From a virus, in IMG/VR virus record IMGVR_UViG_3300021440_000014, positions 1 through 64,000 of that record: DNA of 64,000 nucleotides; one strand, 5' to 3'. The notes under the pieces were generated by a model, which worked only from the letters and a program-made list of their open reading frames with translations, ran no database searches and was not told the origin of the DNA. The position numbers were made by a program, and so were the translations under genes. The stretch's first letter is position 1. Every line of letters begins with the position of its first letter. This document shows positions 45,776-55,400 of the stretch, one piece after another.

Positions 45776-46890
45776 GTTGCCGTCTCCTCTGGATCAACTA
45801 AGTTCTCGAAATACCTTATGACAATGAAATATATTTTGGCTACTCCGGGTAAGTCGTCTGCGGTTTCATCAACTAATCTTCTTATTCTTAAATCTAGAAT
45901 AGCCCCAGAAGTAGACGTTGAATGCCCAAGATTTAAGTTGCCACTTGAAGAGGATTTTATTAAATCGTTAAAAGCGGTTTGCGAGCTAGTTATTTTTATT
46001 TCAGTGCCATAAGATTGATCTACTGGATCATCGTGTTCTACCATATCTGCGGATATACCCCAAACTACGGATTTACTTGGGATTGCATTTGAAGCCGACC
46101 AATAGACTTTTACCTCTACATTACCTTTATCCCAAGTTTCAGGCATCGGGACGGAAGCGCAAACAGTTTGTATAGTCGTATTTGTAAACTCCATAAAGTC
46201 TCTTCTTTTAAAATTTACGATACTTTCTTCTGTCCCATAAATTGCGCCAGCCGTAAAATTAGTTAGCATGGCTCCCGCTGGTATAGCTAAGGTTCTGTAA
46301 ATACCAGATCTAGAATTATTCCTCCACTCTCCTTCTCCAGTGGTAGAATTAGTGCATGTCCAAACGTAGTTACTTTGCGCATTGCTATTGGGAATTCTAA
46401 TGTCAAATAATGTTGGACTGCGATTATAAACATTAGTATTATATAGACCCGTTCTATTATTTTGATATGAATCACACCAAAACTTTTGATTACTATAATT
46501 AAAGAAATACATGTTAGTAGAAGGGATTCCTCCTAAAACTGGATTGCTACCATCTAACTCTTTCGCATTAGAAGGAAAATACGCAAAAACAGAATTAGTA
46601 TTAACCAATTCTACAACTACCTGTTTAAATGTATTCGCTTCGTTTGGTTGATTGGCAAATGATATAGTGAAATTATTGCTAGGATAAACTATATAGTAAT
46701 TAGTCCTCCAATCTACAACTATGTTTGTTGTATTGTTAAGTTTAATCATCGTTTTAGATCCATTTTTAAGATTAAAAATGGAAAGACCTGTCTGAACAAC
46801 GAACCCAGTAACAGGATCATATTGAACAGTTCTTAGTTGTCCGAAACAAGTAATGGCACTAAGCAATAAAAATAAAAATATATTTCTCAT
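45769..46890 (-). CDS. Secreted fibre-like beta protein, copy 1 (longer)
   Basis: A 373-residue protein with a Sec signal peptide (MRNIFLFLLLSAITCFGQ). Residues ~30-145 match the paralogue at 51351: NTTNIVVDWRTNYYIVYPSN, VVVELVNTNSVFAYFPSN, STNMYFFNYSNQKFWCDSYQ. That pattern is common in phage tail-fibre domains (strand, then 'G..W.DS'). A second C-terminal beta-sandwich (AMLTNFTAGAIYGTEESIVN... through VIRYFENLVDPEET) is absent from the shorter copy. It overlaps the upstream beta-helix gene by one base (TAATG). A virion-type domain behind a signal peptide is unusual. Confidence 0.6.
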   Translation of the reverse strand: MRNIFLFLLLSAITCFGQLRTVQYDPVTGFVVQTGLSIFNLKNGSKTMIKLNNTTNIVVDWRTNYYIVYPSNNFTISFANQPNEANTFKQVVVELVNTNSVFAYFPSNAKELDGSNPVLGGIPSTNMYFFNYSNQKFWCDSYQNNRTGLYNTNVYNRSPTLFDIRIPNSNAQSNYVWTCTNSTTGEGEWRNNSRSGIYRTLAIPAGAMLTNFTAGAIYGTEESIVNFKRRDFMEFTNTTIQTVCASVPMPETWDKGNVEVKVYWSASNAIPSKSVVWGISADMVEHDDPVDQSYGTEIKITSSQTAFNDLIKSSSSGNLNLGHSTSTSGAILDLRIRRLVDETADDLPGVAKIYFIVIRYFENLVDPEETATW

Positions 46891-48698
46891 TAGTCTTTCT
46901 TGATTATAATTTCAAATTTTCCTTTTCCAAAAATCGTTTCTGGCGCAGGAGTTGGATCTACTACGGGTGGGGGTTCCTGTGTTCCTCCAGAAGAAGCGGG
47001 TGGATTTACTCCATAAACATATCTATATCCTGCTGGAATATTTGTTGGCGAAAAATTAGGATTAGAAGGATCGTATGGGGGCCATTTTAGGAAACCGAAA
47101 GAAGAAGGTTTGCTAGTGAGATAAAAGCTATCAGGAATTACTTTGCTAGTAGTATCTACGACATTATTAGGGTGCCAAGTTTGACCTGAGCCAGCTATCG
47201 TATCATTTGTCCTATAGCACCAATTGCCCCATCTAATCATAGTAATCAAAGTAGAAGGATCATAGCTTGTTGCCCCACTTCCTAGGCTATTATAGCCTAT
47301 TTTCCAAATAGAAGAAATAGAACTGCTATAAGGAGCAGGCTCTCCATTAATTAATTCGTAATTTCCCTCTTGGACTTCCGTTCCGCCAAGTAAATTACCA
47401 ATGAAAGACCAATACCAATTACGTCTTTCAACGTCTACTGTCCAAGTTTGTGCGTCATCTGCGCCTCTATCTATCTGGCAAATTCTATTTCTCAACGCAG
47501 TGAAATGAGAGCTTGTTCCCCAATACTCGTCTGCCCTGATACGTCCGCCACTCCAATTTCCTTCTATAAGATTCATCATGGGGTGAGGACCATGCATAAG
47601 CGGGCCAAAGCGTCTCGGGCTATCTCCAGTATTAGACCACCAAATATTTGTAATAAAATTATAGCTGAAAACATTACCAGAAGAGTTACCCTCCCAGCAC
47701 ATACCCATCGTAAGTTTTTCGAGAATATTGTCAGTAATTAAACATGCGGTCGCGTGTGGGCCAAGAAAAGGAGCATAAGATCTATCGCTAATATAAGCTC
47801 CGCTATTATCTGTTCCTACGGGGCGACCCTCATGAATTAAACATCCATTAATTTCGAACCATAGCGCATTATAAACCCAATAAGATCTTCTATCTATACC
47901 TCTCACTTCTATGTTCTTTGTCCAGCAATTAACTGCCCCAAAAACGCCTACGTTGTCTCTAACCCTAACTGGATGACCATTTAGCGACAAATCCTCTGCT
48001 CCAGCATACTCTGTGATTCCTGTCATTTTTACTCCCTGCGGAGAATTTGCGTAGCTCCAGTAAAGAGGGGGACTAAATGTAACGCTTGTTGGAGAAACTA
48101 CTGACGTAATTTTGACAAGTTGACCAACGCATCTTCTGCCTGAGTCTCTACCTACCCAATTAGCAGAACCTAAAGAGCCAGCATGATCCATTGGGGGGTT
48201 TCCGGCTGGCTGCTCTAACATATCAAAAAGAACTAAATCTCCAGTCACCCATCCATGTGCTGTAGTTGTGCTAATTGTATCACTATCTTTAACGGCTGAT
48301 ACTATAGATTTGGCGGGTTGACTCCAACTTTCATCAAAATTATTATCGAAAGAAATAATAGTGCTTCCAGAAAAGGCTGCGGCAGGTTGAAGGATAGTAT
48401 TACTAATTCCCGCCCCCCTCAAAGTAACTTTACTTGGGATTACTAGAGTCGAAGAAAGATTATAAGTTCCAGAAGATAATTGAACTACCTGATTTTGAGG
48501 ACAAGTATCTAATGCCGATTGAATTTCTGCTTTCGTCGCTCCAGCAGCAATAGTTTTAAAAATTACTGTTCTATTGGGGATTCCGCCTCTAACTCCAGCG
48601 TCCCAATTGATTCTATAAGAAGGAGGAAGAATTTCGCTTAAGCAACTGAAAGCGAAAAACATAAAAATAATAAAAATGGTAAATCTGATTTTGTTCAT
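46890..48698 (-). CDS. Secreted right-handed beta-helix protein, copy 2
   Basis: A 602-residue paralogue of the protein at 43092. N-terminal signal peptide (MNKIRFTIFIIFMFFAFSCLS; a cysteine near the cleavage site does not make a good lipobox). Mature part: INWDAGVRGGIPNRTVIFKT, then 'ATKAEIQSALDTCPQNQVVQ' and a beta-helix with shared blocks (YWGTSSHFTALRNRICQ). The C-terminus has a Pro-rich linker (TQEPPPVVDPTPAPE) before a short basic tail. It opens the operon that runs to 42720, after a GTGTAA motif. Likely polysaccharide-active or -binding; enzyme activity not provable here. Confidence 0.7.
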   Translation of the reverse strand: MNKIRFTIFIIFMFFAFSCLSEILPPSYRINWDAGVRGGIPNRTVIFKTIAAGATKAEIQSALDTCPQNQVVQLSSGTYNLSSTLVIPSKVTLRGAGISNTILQPAAAFSGSTIISFDNNFDESWSQPAKSIVSAVKDSDTISTTTAHGWVTGDLVLFDMLEQPAGNPPMDHAGSLGSANWVGRDSGRRCVGQLVKITSVVSPTSVTFSPPLYWSYANSPQGVKMTGITEYAGAEDLSLNGHPVRVRDNVGVFGAVNCWTKNIEVRGIDRRSYWVYNALWFEINGCLIHEGRPVGTDNSGAYISDRSYAPFLGPHATACLITDNILEKLTMGMCWEGNSSGNVFSYNFITNIWWSNTGDSPRRFGPLMHGPHPMMNLIEGNWSGGRIRADEYWGTSSHFTALRNRICQIDRGADDAQTWTVDVERRNWYWSFIGNLLGGTEVQEGNYELINGEPAPYSSSISSIWKIGYNSLGSGATSYDPSTLITMIRWGNWCYRTNDTIAGSGQTWHPNNVVDTTSKVIPDSFYLTSKPSSFGFLKWPPYDPSNPNFSPTNIPAGYRYVYGVNPPASSGGTQEPPPVVDPTPAPETIFGKGKFEIIIKKD

Positions 48699-48738
48699 AT
48701 AAGTATTATAATAATTAAAGTATGTAATATATACTTTT

Positions 48739-48744
48739 TTACAC
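48739..48744 (-). promoter_or_regulatory. GTGTAA motif, candidate late promoter for secreted operon 1
   Basis: GTGTAA reading leftward, 40 bases above the ATG at 48698, in the 68-base gap after the gene ending at 48767. No other promoter-like element is apparent until 42702, so it likely serves the five genes 48698 to 42720. Confidence 0.5.
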
Positions 48745-48766
48745 TATTTTAGGGATAATCAATAGA

Positions 48767-50596
48767 TTACCTGTCCATAGATTTTATATTAGGTCTTCCT
48801 TTACCATTTATGACTCTAATGTTTCCAGTTGATAGCCCAGATCCAGAACCCCCTCCACCCCCGCCTCCTTCTTGAGGGGGATTCCCTAGTCCAAAAGCTC
48901 TCCAAGCCGCAGGAAGATTAGTAGCAGTATTCATTGCTAAAGATCTAGTAGGATCAAACGGTGGCCAACTTAGCCCAGCAAAATTAGTTGGTTTAGCACT
49001 AAGATAAAATGAGTTAGTTATAGTAGTGTAAGAAGTATCTAAAACGCTGTTCGTGTGCCAAACTTGACCACTACCACTTATGCTATCATTAGTTCTGTAA
49101 GTCCAGCAGCCCCAACGAATTGTATTTGTCCATACATAAGGATCATAATTTGCACTGGTATTGCCTAAACTTTCATAGCCCAACTTCCAAATTGTTGCAG
49201 TTCCTTCTGAAAAAGATTCGCCTAATATGTATTCATAATTGCTTTCGTTGACACCGGGAGCACCACCTGCAACTTCGCCAAGAAACACCCAATTGCGGTT
49301 GTTTCTTTCAATGTCGTAAGTCCAAGCTTGTTGGGCGGGCGAACCTCTATCAACCTGAAGAACTCTATTGCGTAAGCTTACAAAACTATCTGAAGTTCCA
49401 AAGTATTCGTCTGCCCTTGTTCTGCCAGCAAGCCAATTGCCTTCAATAAGGTTTAAAGTAGGGTGAGGTCCGTGCATCAATACTGCAAAGCGGCGAGGAG
49501 GATCAGTGTTTGCGTCCCACCAGATATTAGTAGTATAATTATAAGAAAATACATTACCAGAAGCAGCACCTTCAAAAGATATCGCCATAGTAACCTTTTC
49601 TATCCAATTATCTGTAATTAAACCTGCGGAGCAGTGCGGACCAAGAAACCCACCATAGGCACGTTCGCTAGTATACTGCGCGTCATTATCATTTCCTACC
49701 GGAATACCTCCTTCAATATGGTTTGCTGAAATTGTTGGCCACAAAGCTCCATAAACCCAATATGCTCTAGATTTTATACCTCTTATATGGCACCTAGTAA
49801 CCCAACATTCTATGGCTCCTTGCCATTGAGTATTATGATCTATGGTTAAAGAGCTATTAGCGATAGTTACATCTTCCACTCCAGCCCTGTGAACTAATCC
49901 AGTTATTTTCGCTGACTGAGGGGAATTACTATAGCTACTATAAAAAGGAGGATCTATTTGAAATACAGTAGTAGATACAATATTTGTAATTTTAGATACT
50001 TGACCATTAGGGCGGTTTCCTACCGCCGCTGGTCTTCCGCAGTAATTACAATCTCCAAGTGTCCCTCTATTCCTGATAGGCTTTAAATTAGAAGTATTAG
50101 TAACTTGATCTATTATGACATAATCGCCTGCGCTGTAACCATGAGCCACGGAAGAGGTTGCATTCACGCTACCTTTTACTGGAGTGACTAAATCTCTTAT
50201 TGGTCCACTATCCCAATGGTAGCTATAACCATTATCAAACATTACTATTGTATTTCCTGAAAAAGTAGGAGCATTAGTCAATATAGTTACTCCCATGCCA
50301 GCCCCTCTTAAAGTCACGCCATCTTTACTCATCTCTATACTAGCAGAAAGAGAGTAAACTCCAGCAGATAAAAGGACTACTTGGTTCGATGGACACGCAG
50401 CTATAGCAGCATTAATTGTTGCTGCTGAAGCACCAGATACTATTGTGGTATAAATCGTTTGACGATCTGGAATGCCCCCTCTAACCCCCGGATTCCATTC
50501 TATAATTCTTTCATCTGGAATTATGGGCGAAAAGTTCTGAGATAGAGCATTAAAACAAAATGCTAATATAAATAAAATTGAAAATATTTTTTTCAT
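48767..50596 (-). CDS. Secreted right-handed beta-helix protein, copy 3
   Basis: A 609-residue paralogue of the proteins at 43092 and 46890. Signal peptide MKKIFSILFILAFCFNALSQ; then IIPDERIIEWNPGVRGGIPD, 'AATINAAIAACPSNQVVLLS' and a beta-helix body (YFGTSDSFVSLRNRVLQ; GFLGPHCSAGLITDNW). A poly-Gly linker (PQEGGGGGGGSGSG) precedes a short C-terminal tag NIRVINGKGRPNIKS. Similar glycine linkers appear in the neighbouring jelly-roll and repeat proteins. It is the last gene of the operon from 52438 and ends 22 bases before the next motif. No enzyme residues can be named. Confidence 0.7.
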   Translation of the reverse strand: MKKIFSILFILAFCFNALSQNFSPIIPDERIIEWNPGVRGGIPDRQTIYTTIVSGASAATINAAIAACPSNQVVLLSAGVYSLSASIEMSKDGVTLRGAGMGVTILTNAPTFSGNTIVMFDNGYSYHWDSGPIRDLVTPVKGSVNATSSVAHGYSAGDYVIIDQVTNTSNLKPIRNRGTLGDCNYCGRPAAVGNRPNGQVSKITNIVSTTVFQIDPPFYSSYSNSPQSAKITGLVHRAGVEDVTIANSSLTIDHNTQWQGAIECWVTRCHIRGIKSRAYWVYGALWPTISANHIEGGIPVGNDNDAQYTSERAYGGFLGPHCSAGLITDNWIEKVTMAISFEGAASGNVFSYNYTTNIWWDANTDPPRRFAVLMHGPHPTLNLIEGNWLAGRTRADEYFGTSDSFVSLRNRVLQVDRGSPAQQAWTYDIERNNRNWVFLGEVAGGAPGVNESNYEYILGESFSEGTATIWKLGYESLGNTSANYDPYVWTNTIRWGCWTYRTNDSISGSGQVWHTNSVLDTSYTTITNSFYLSAKPTNFAGLSWPPFDPTRSLAMNTATNLPAAWRAFGLGNPPQEGGGGGGGSGSGLSTGNIRVINGKGRPNIKSMDR

Positions 50597-51360
50597 GGTG
50601 CTGACGTGGAATCTCCTACTTGAATTTTATCGTAGATTAATTCCATAATACCTGTAAAGTCTACCCAGCCTATAGCCAGCCAGTTAGCATTTGCTGTTCC
50701 TGTTCCAGTGCTTAAGCTAGTAAAATTATTTCCAGAAGTGGGACGAGAGCCATCTGTAGAGAAACATACTGAAGCAACTCCATTTGCCCCGCTACCCGCA
50801 ACGTATCTAATATAAACATGATAAGTGGTTCCATCAGACATTGTTCCAACAGTAGCAGACGAAGAGGTCGCCCCATGTCTTACTTTCAGTGCCCCGCCAG
50901 ATGTCAATAAAACATCTGCAATCCTACTTTGAGAAGAGTTCCATATTTCTAGCATTTTGGCGTCTCCAGAATTAGGTGTGCTAACTGGTCTTATCATGAA
51001 ATAAAACCATCTTTCTGATCCAGCAGTAAAAGTATTGTATATGAAACTAGAAGCATCACTTGCAGTTAATATTCTTAAAGATTGGCTACCATCTAGAACC
51101 GTAGTAGTATAGTCTTCATTAACTGTTCCTCCTCCAAGGGATTCAGTCCACGCAGGGGAAGTAGTTGAATATCCTGTTCCTTCAAAAGTTTCGTTTAAAA
51201 GAGTAGAAGTAAGTCCTCCGCTACCTCCCCCACCACCACCGCTAGACACTTTATATTTTAATATAGATGAAATAAATGAAACGTTCCTAACCCCAACTGA
51301 ATAAGAAGGCGTAAAAGAAAAAAGAATGAATAATATGATTAAATATTTTTTCATTTCCAT
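50593..51360 (-). CDS. Secreted jelly-roll (concanavalin-like) protein, copy 2
   Basis: A 255-residue paralogue of the protein at 45002. The signal peptide is followed by a short stem and a poly-Gly hinge (SSGGGGGGSGG near 37-47), then the concanavalin-like domain (LLNETFEGTGYSTTSPAW, GSQSLRILTASDASSFIYN, RWFYFMIRPVSTP, VYIRYVAGSGANGVASV). Two starts fit: ATG at 51360 or ATG at 51354; the latter gives an ATGA overlap with the upstream stop. It overlaps the beta-helix gene downstream by 4 bases. Likely a glycan-binding partner. Confidence 0.65.
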   Translation of the reverse strand: MEMKKYLIILFILFSFTPSYSVGVRNVSFISSILKYKVSSGGGGGGSGGLTSTLLNETFEGTGYSTTSPAWTESLGGGTVNEDYTTTVLDGSQSLRILTASDASSFIYNTFTAGSERWFYFMIRPVSTPNSGDAKMLEIWNSSQSRIADVLLTSGGALKVRHGATSSSATVGTMSDGTTYHVYIRYVAGSGANGVASVCFSTDGSRPTSGNNFTSLSTGTGTANANWLAIGWVDFTGIMELIYDKIQVGDSTSAP

Positions 51361-52115
51361 TCAGAAATAGTTGTATAAACGTTCGTTCCTTCTGCGTCTA
51401 AAGTTAATATATAAGTTATCGAATTCGTAAGAGTAGACCAAATAGGAGAGTTGACGTTTGTATAAAAATAAGTTGCAAAACTAGGTCCACCTAAAGTAGG
51501 ATAAACTACAGTTCTGTTTACAAGTTGAGGTTTTATATATATAACTTTTGTTTTGCTTGTGCCAGCCTGCAAACCAGTTACATTCGTTATACTTATGTTA
51601 TTAGTAAGATACCAAGTCTCTGTTGGGACTTCCAAGTTTACTGTTAAATTACTGTTTACAGTGCTATTCGTGGCAACGTTTATAGTCGTTAAATTTTGAT
51701 ATATTTCCTGATGTGAATCTATCCAAAAAGTAGTTCCATTATATCTCATTGTGAACCAATTAGTTGACGGAGCCGCAGACATAAATGGAGTCGTAAAATT
51801 AGGCCCATTTGTAGGGAAATAAGCTATAGTAGAGTTGGTATTAACTACCTCTAAAACTATCGAGGCATAAGTTGATCCCGAACTTGGAACATTCGTCCAA
51901 GAAATAGAGAAATCATTACTCGGAGTAGCTCGGTAGTAATTCGTATTCCAACTGAGTAATACGTTTGTCGTATTGCCCAAATCAACCTGAGAATTTCTAA
52001 GTGCCGTTGGGACTAATTTTCTAGTAGAAGAATCGTATATTACAGTATTATATGTTGCCGCAAAAATAGAATTAAGCGTCAAAAAAAACAAGCAAATTAT
52101 TAATATTTTTTTCAT
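51351..52115 (-). CDS. Secreted fibre-like beta protein, copy 2 (shorter)
   Basis: A 254-residue protein with a Sec signal peptide (MKKILIICLFFLTLNSIFA). Residues ~25-135 match the paralogue at 45769 (NTTNVLLSWNTNYYRATPSN, VLEVVNTNSTIAYFPTN, STNWFTMRYNGTTFWIDSHQ). The rest differs: a low-complexity Asn/Thr stretch (NLTTINVATNSTVNSNLTVN), then a beta-rich end. It starts within the stop of the BppU-like gene, so a secreted protein is co-translated with a baseplate-type protein. Function unknown. Confidence 0.6.
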   Translation of the reverse strand: MKKILIICLFFLTLNSIFAATYNTVIYDSSTRKLVPTALRNSQVDLGNTTNVLLSWNTNYYRATPSNDFSISWTNVPSSGSTYASIVLEVVNTNSTIAYFPTNGPNFTTPFMSAAPSTNWFTMRYNGTTFWIDSHQEIYQNLTTINVATNSTVNSNLTVNLEVPTETWYLTNNISITNVTGLQAGTSKTKVIYIKPQLVNRTVVYPTLGGPSFATYFYTNVNSPIWSTLTNSITYILTLDAEGTNVYTTISEWK

Positions 52116-52438
52116 TAAGAAACGTCCTCAATTACAGCGAAAATAAAATTATTTCCGGGTGGAAAAGTCATTTGGTTAGAGTCAGGAAAAGTTACCAAAA
52201 ACTCACCTTCATAAAAACCTTTTACAGATGTATCTCCAGAAACCCATGAATATTGGGCTATTCCCTGAGATGCGTCATAAACAGAGCCAGTCCTAGTAAT
52301 TATATCTCCAGAAGGGCGCAATTTATAATTAAAATTGACCAAGCAACCAGAGAGGTTAATGTTCTCTTCATTAGAGTCCTGTAGTTGAACTCTTAATACA
52401 GGGAGCACGTCCCCCTTTTTTAAATAAAAATCTATCAT
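52115..52438 (-). CDS. BppU-like baseplate protein N-terminal domain
   Basis: A 107-residue protein whose whole length fits the N-terminal domain of BppU-type baseplate upper proteins: FYLKKGDVLPVLRVQLQDSN, LSGCLVNFNYKLRPSGDIIT, AQYSWVSGDTSVKGFYEGEF, VTFPDSNQMTFPPGNNFIF. In other phages this domain anchors receptor-binding proteins to the baseplate. Here it stands alone, opening an operon of signal-peptide proteins. The 5' leader after the GTGTAA motif is only ~9 bases, so the mRNA may be nearly leaderless. Confidence 0.65.
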   Translation of the reverse strand: MIDFYLKKGDVLPVLRVQLQDSNEENINLSGCLVNFNYKLRPSGDIITRTGSVYDASQGIAQYSWVSGDTSVKGFYEGEFLVTFPDSNQMTFPPGNNFIFAVIEDVS

Positions 52439-52447
52439 AAAATATTT

Positions 52448-52453
52448 TACACT
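52448..52453 (-). promoter_or_regulatory. GTGTAA motif, candidate late promoter for secreted operon 2
   Basis: GTGTAA reading leftward, with only 9 bases (AAATATTTT region) between it and the ATG at 52438. Its last base is also the first base of the stop of the repeat protein gene at 52453. Confidence 0.5.
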
Positions 52454-55400
52454 TATAACTTCCTAATAACTGTCCTGCTATCCGAATACGGACTCTTTAT
52501 GGTTATAAAATTACCAGCATTTTTAATCTTTGGATTTAAATTCGCATTAGAGTTTTTTATAATTATAGAACTTGAAGGAGCGACAAAAATCCTTGCTCTT
52601 GCAGACTGATGAACAGAAGAATAAGGTGCAGAACCAATAAGAGCTTTACCTGAAATGCTCTTGTCCAAAGATTTTCTAATTCTTGCAATCGCATTAATAT
52701 ATTTCTGAGCAACTAATGAAACTCTAGCTCTAGCAAGTATATTTTTGAAATTAGCATTCGCGATACTAGAAACAGCAAATTGATTTCTAAATACAGATCT
52801 AGATACTCTAGCAATAGAATTAATATTTTTCTGCGAAGAAATTTTAATCCTTGCGATTGCTAACTGATTCTTTAAGTAAAGAACTGATATAGAAGCCCTT
52901 GAAGACTGATTATAAGAGCTTGTTCTTGTTACTCTTGCTAACGATTGCTGGTTTTTAGCCAACGTAGCCGCAATCCTAGCTCTACCAGAGATAGACTGAA
53001 CCTGTAACGCGCTTCCAATTCTAGCAATACCAGATATATTTAAGCTATTCGTTTTACGTATCCTAGATATAGCCTGAATATTTTGAGCAGAAGATATATA
53101 AATAGAGCTTCTTGCGCTAATATTCTGAGAATAAGTTCTAGAAATTCTTGATACAGCATTTAAATTCTTCTGAGCCGAAGAAGTTATTCTTGCTCTAGCT
53201 GTAATTGAGTTTTGCTGTAATGCTGAACCGATTCGAGATACAGCAGAAATATTGTAACCTAAAGATTTAGATAACCTAGAGATAGCCTGAATATTATAGC
53301 TATTTGTTTTTGATACTCTGGATAAAGCAGATTGATTTTTATCAAAAGTTCTCTTTACTCTTGATAAAGCCTGAATATTTTGCTGTCTTACAGCAGTAAT
53401 GCGCGAAACAGAGCTTATATTAGCCGTATTCTGCTTTTGTATCCTAGATACAGAAGAGATATTTCTATTATATGTAGCTTTAACTCTCGATACGCCACTT
53501 ATGCTATAACTAGAGCTATTTTTAATTCTAGCTATACCTTGTTGGTTTTTCGAGGCAGAAGGATTGCCGATATAAGCTCTACCAGAAATACTAGAGAACC
53601 CAATGCTGTCTTGAGAAACTCTTAATGTTACCGTATCTCCCTCTAGGACAAGATAAATTCTATGATACGTTCCATCATCGGGGCAATATAGTATTACGTC
53701 ATTTCTATAGGGGCTTGAAGTCTCCGTTTGATTTATAGAAACGAATACATTATTAGAGTCTGATTCGTCCGCGAAAACATTGTAAGCTTTAGCGGAATCT
53801 TGGCAGAACAAGTTCCAGTTTAAAGCCGCAGAAGGAGGATTAGACTGATATTGGTCTATGTTTAATGTATAAACTCCATCCTGAGTTCTTAATCTTAGGG
53901 CATACCAGTTACTAGAATTTCCTAAAATTAAAACATCTGTGGAGTCCGCATTTTTAATTACTCTTGCTACCGACTGCTGATAAACGGAGCTAGGAGTTCC
54001 ACTCGAAATATATGCTCTGGCCTGCTGAGTCTTATTAACTTGACCTCTTATGTTAGAAGTTCCAGAAATACTTCTGTCTATAGCTGCTGTTCCAATCCTA
54101 GCGACAGCCTGAATGCTCTTTATAGCTGGGGCTTTAACATTCGCTAAAGACTGAATATTTTTGCTATAAGAAACTTTTATTCTAGATATAGAGCTTTGAT
54201 TTTTGCTGCTCGTTAAAGATATCCTAGATATAGCCTGTTGGAATTTTAAGCTGGAATTGGATATTCTTGCTCTTCCTTGAATATTATTCTGTTTTGCGGA
54301 AGTTATTCTTGAAACAGATTGAATATTATAATTAGAAGCTTTCGATAATCTAGATATAGCAGATTGATTTTTCGAGAACGAAGCAGAAATTCTAGCAATC
54401 GACTGCTGATTCTTGGATATAGATATTTTTATCCTAGAAATGGCTTGAATACTATACAGCCTAGAATTGGCGACACGCGCCAAAGCCTGTATATTATTAT
54501 TACCTTTAGTCGCTGTTATTCTGGCTATACCTTGCTGATTTTTGGAAACAGAAGAGGTTATTCTAGAAACGGACTGAATATTATAAAGCTTAGAATTAAC
54601 AACTCTCGATATAGATTGTATGTTGTTATTATTCTTTGTGGCTGTTATTCTGGATAGAGCCTGCTGATTCTTTTGAGTAGAAATGAATATTCTAGAAACA
54701 GATTGGATATTATAAAATCTAGCATTGACTATTCTTGCCGTGCTCTGGATGAAATAGTTTTTACCAGAAGTAATTCTTGATATCGCTTGTTGATTTTTAT
54801 TTAGTGAATTTCTAACGGAAGAAATAGACTGAATAAATTTTTGGCCAGACGCAGTAATCTTAGCGACAGAAGATATATTCTTGAATAAACTATTACTAAT
54901 TCTAGCTCTTGCTTGCTGGAAATTATTAGTTTTAGCAGACGTTATTCTTGAGACTGCACTTAAATTATAATTACGACCAACGGAAATCCTAGAAATACCC
55001 TGTTGGTTCTTCTGAAAACTATTAGATATCTTAGCGATACCCTGAATACTTTTATTATTAGATACTGTTATCCTTGATCTTCCAGATATAGAATAATCTA
55101 AAGTTTTCGAAACCCTAGCCAAAGATTGCTGGTTCTTCTGATTGGCTATGTAAATTCTAGATATCGACTGGATATTTTTCGCTGAAGAATTTGACAGTCT
55201 AGATACAGAAGAAATATTATACTGACTACTTCTACTTACTCTAGAAATAGCCTGTATATTATAAAATTTAGATAAAGATATTCTTGATATCGCCTGCTGA
55301 TTTATAAAAGAAGATTTATAAATTCTGGCAACAGACTGTATATTTTTGGATACACTTGACTGAATTCTAGCTTTAGCTTGCTGATCCGCAGAGTCTACAA

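Noticed and set aside
53380-54657. Two long + strand open frames opposite the repeat protein
   Set aside because: They are antisense shadows of the biased repeat codons, have no ribosome-binding site or motif, and show Arg/Tyr/Ser-rich mirror composition.
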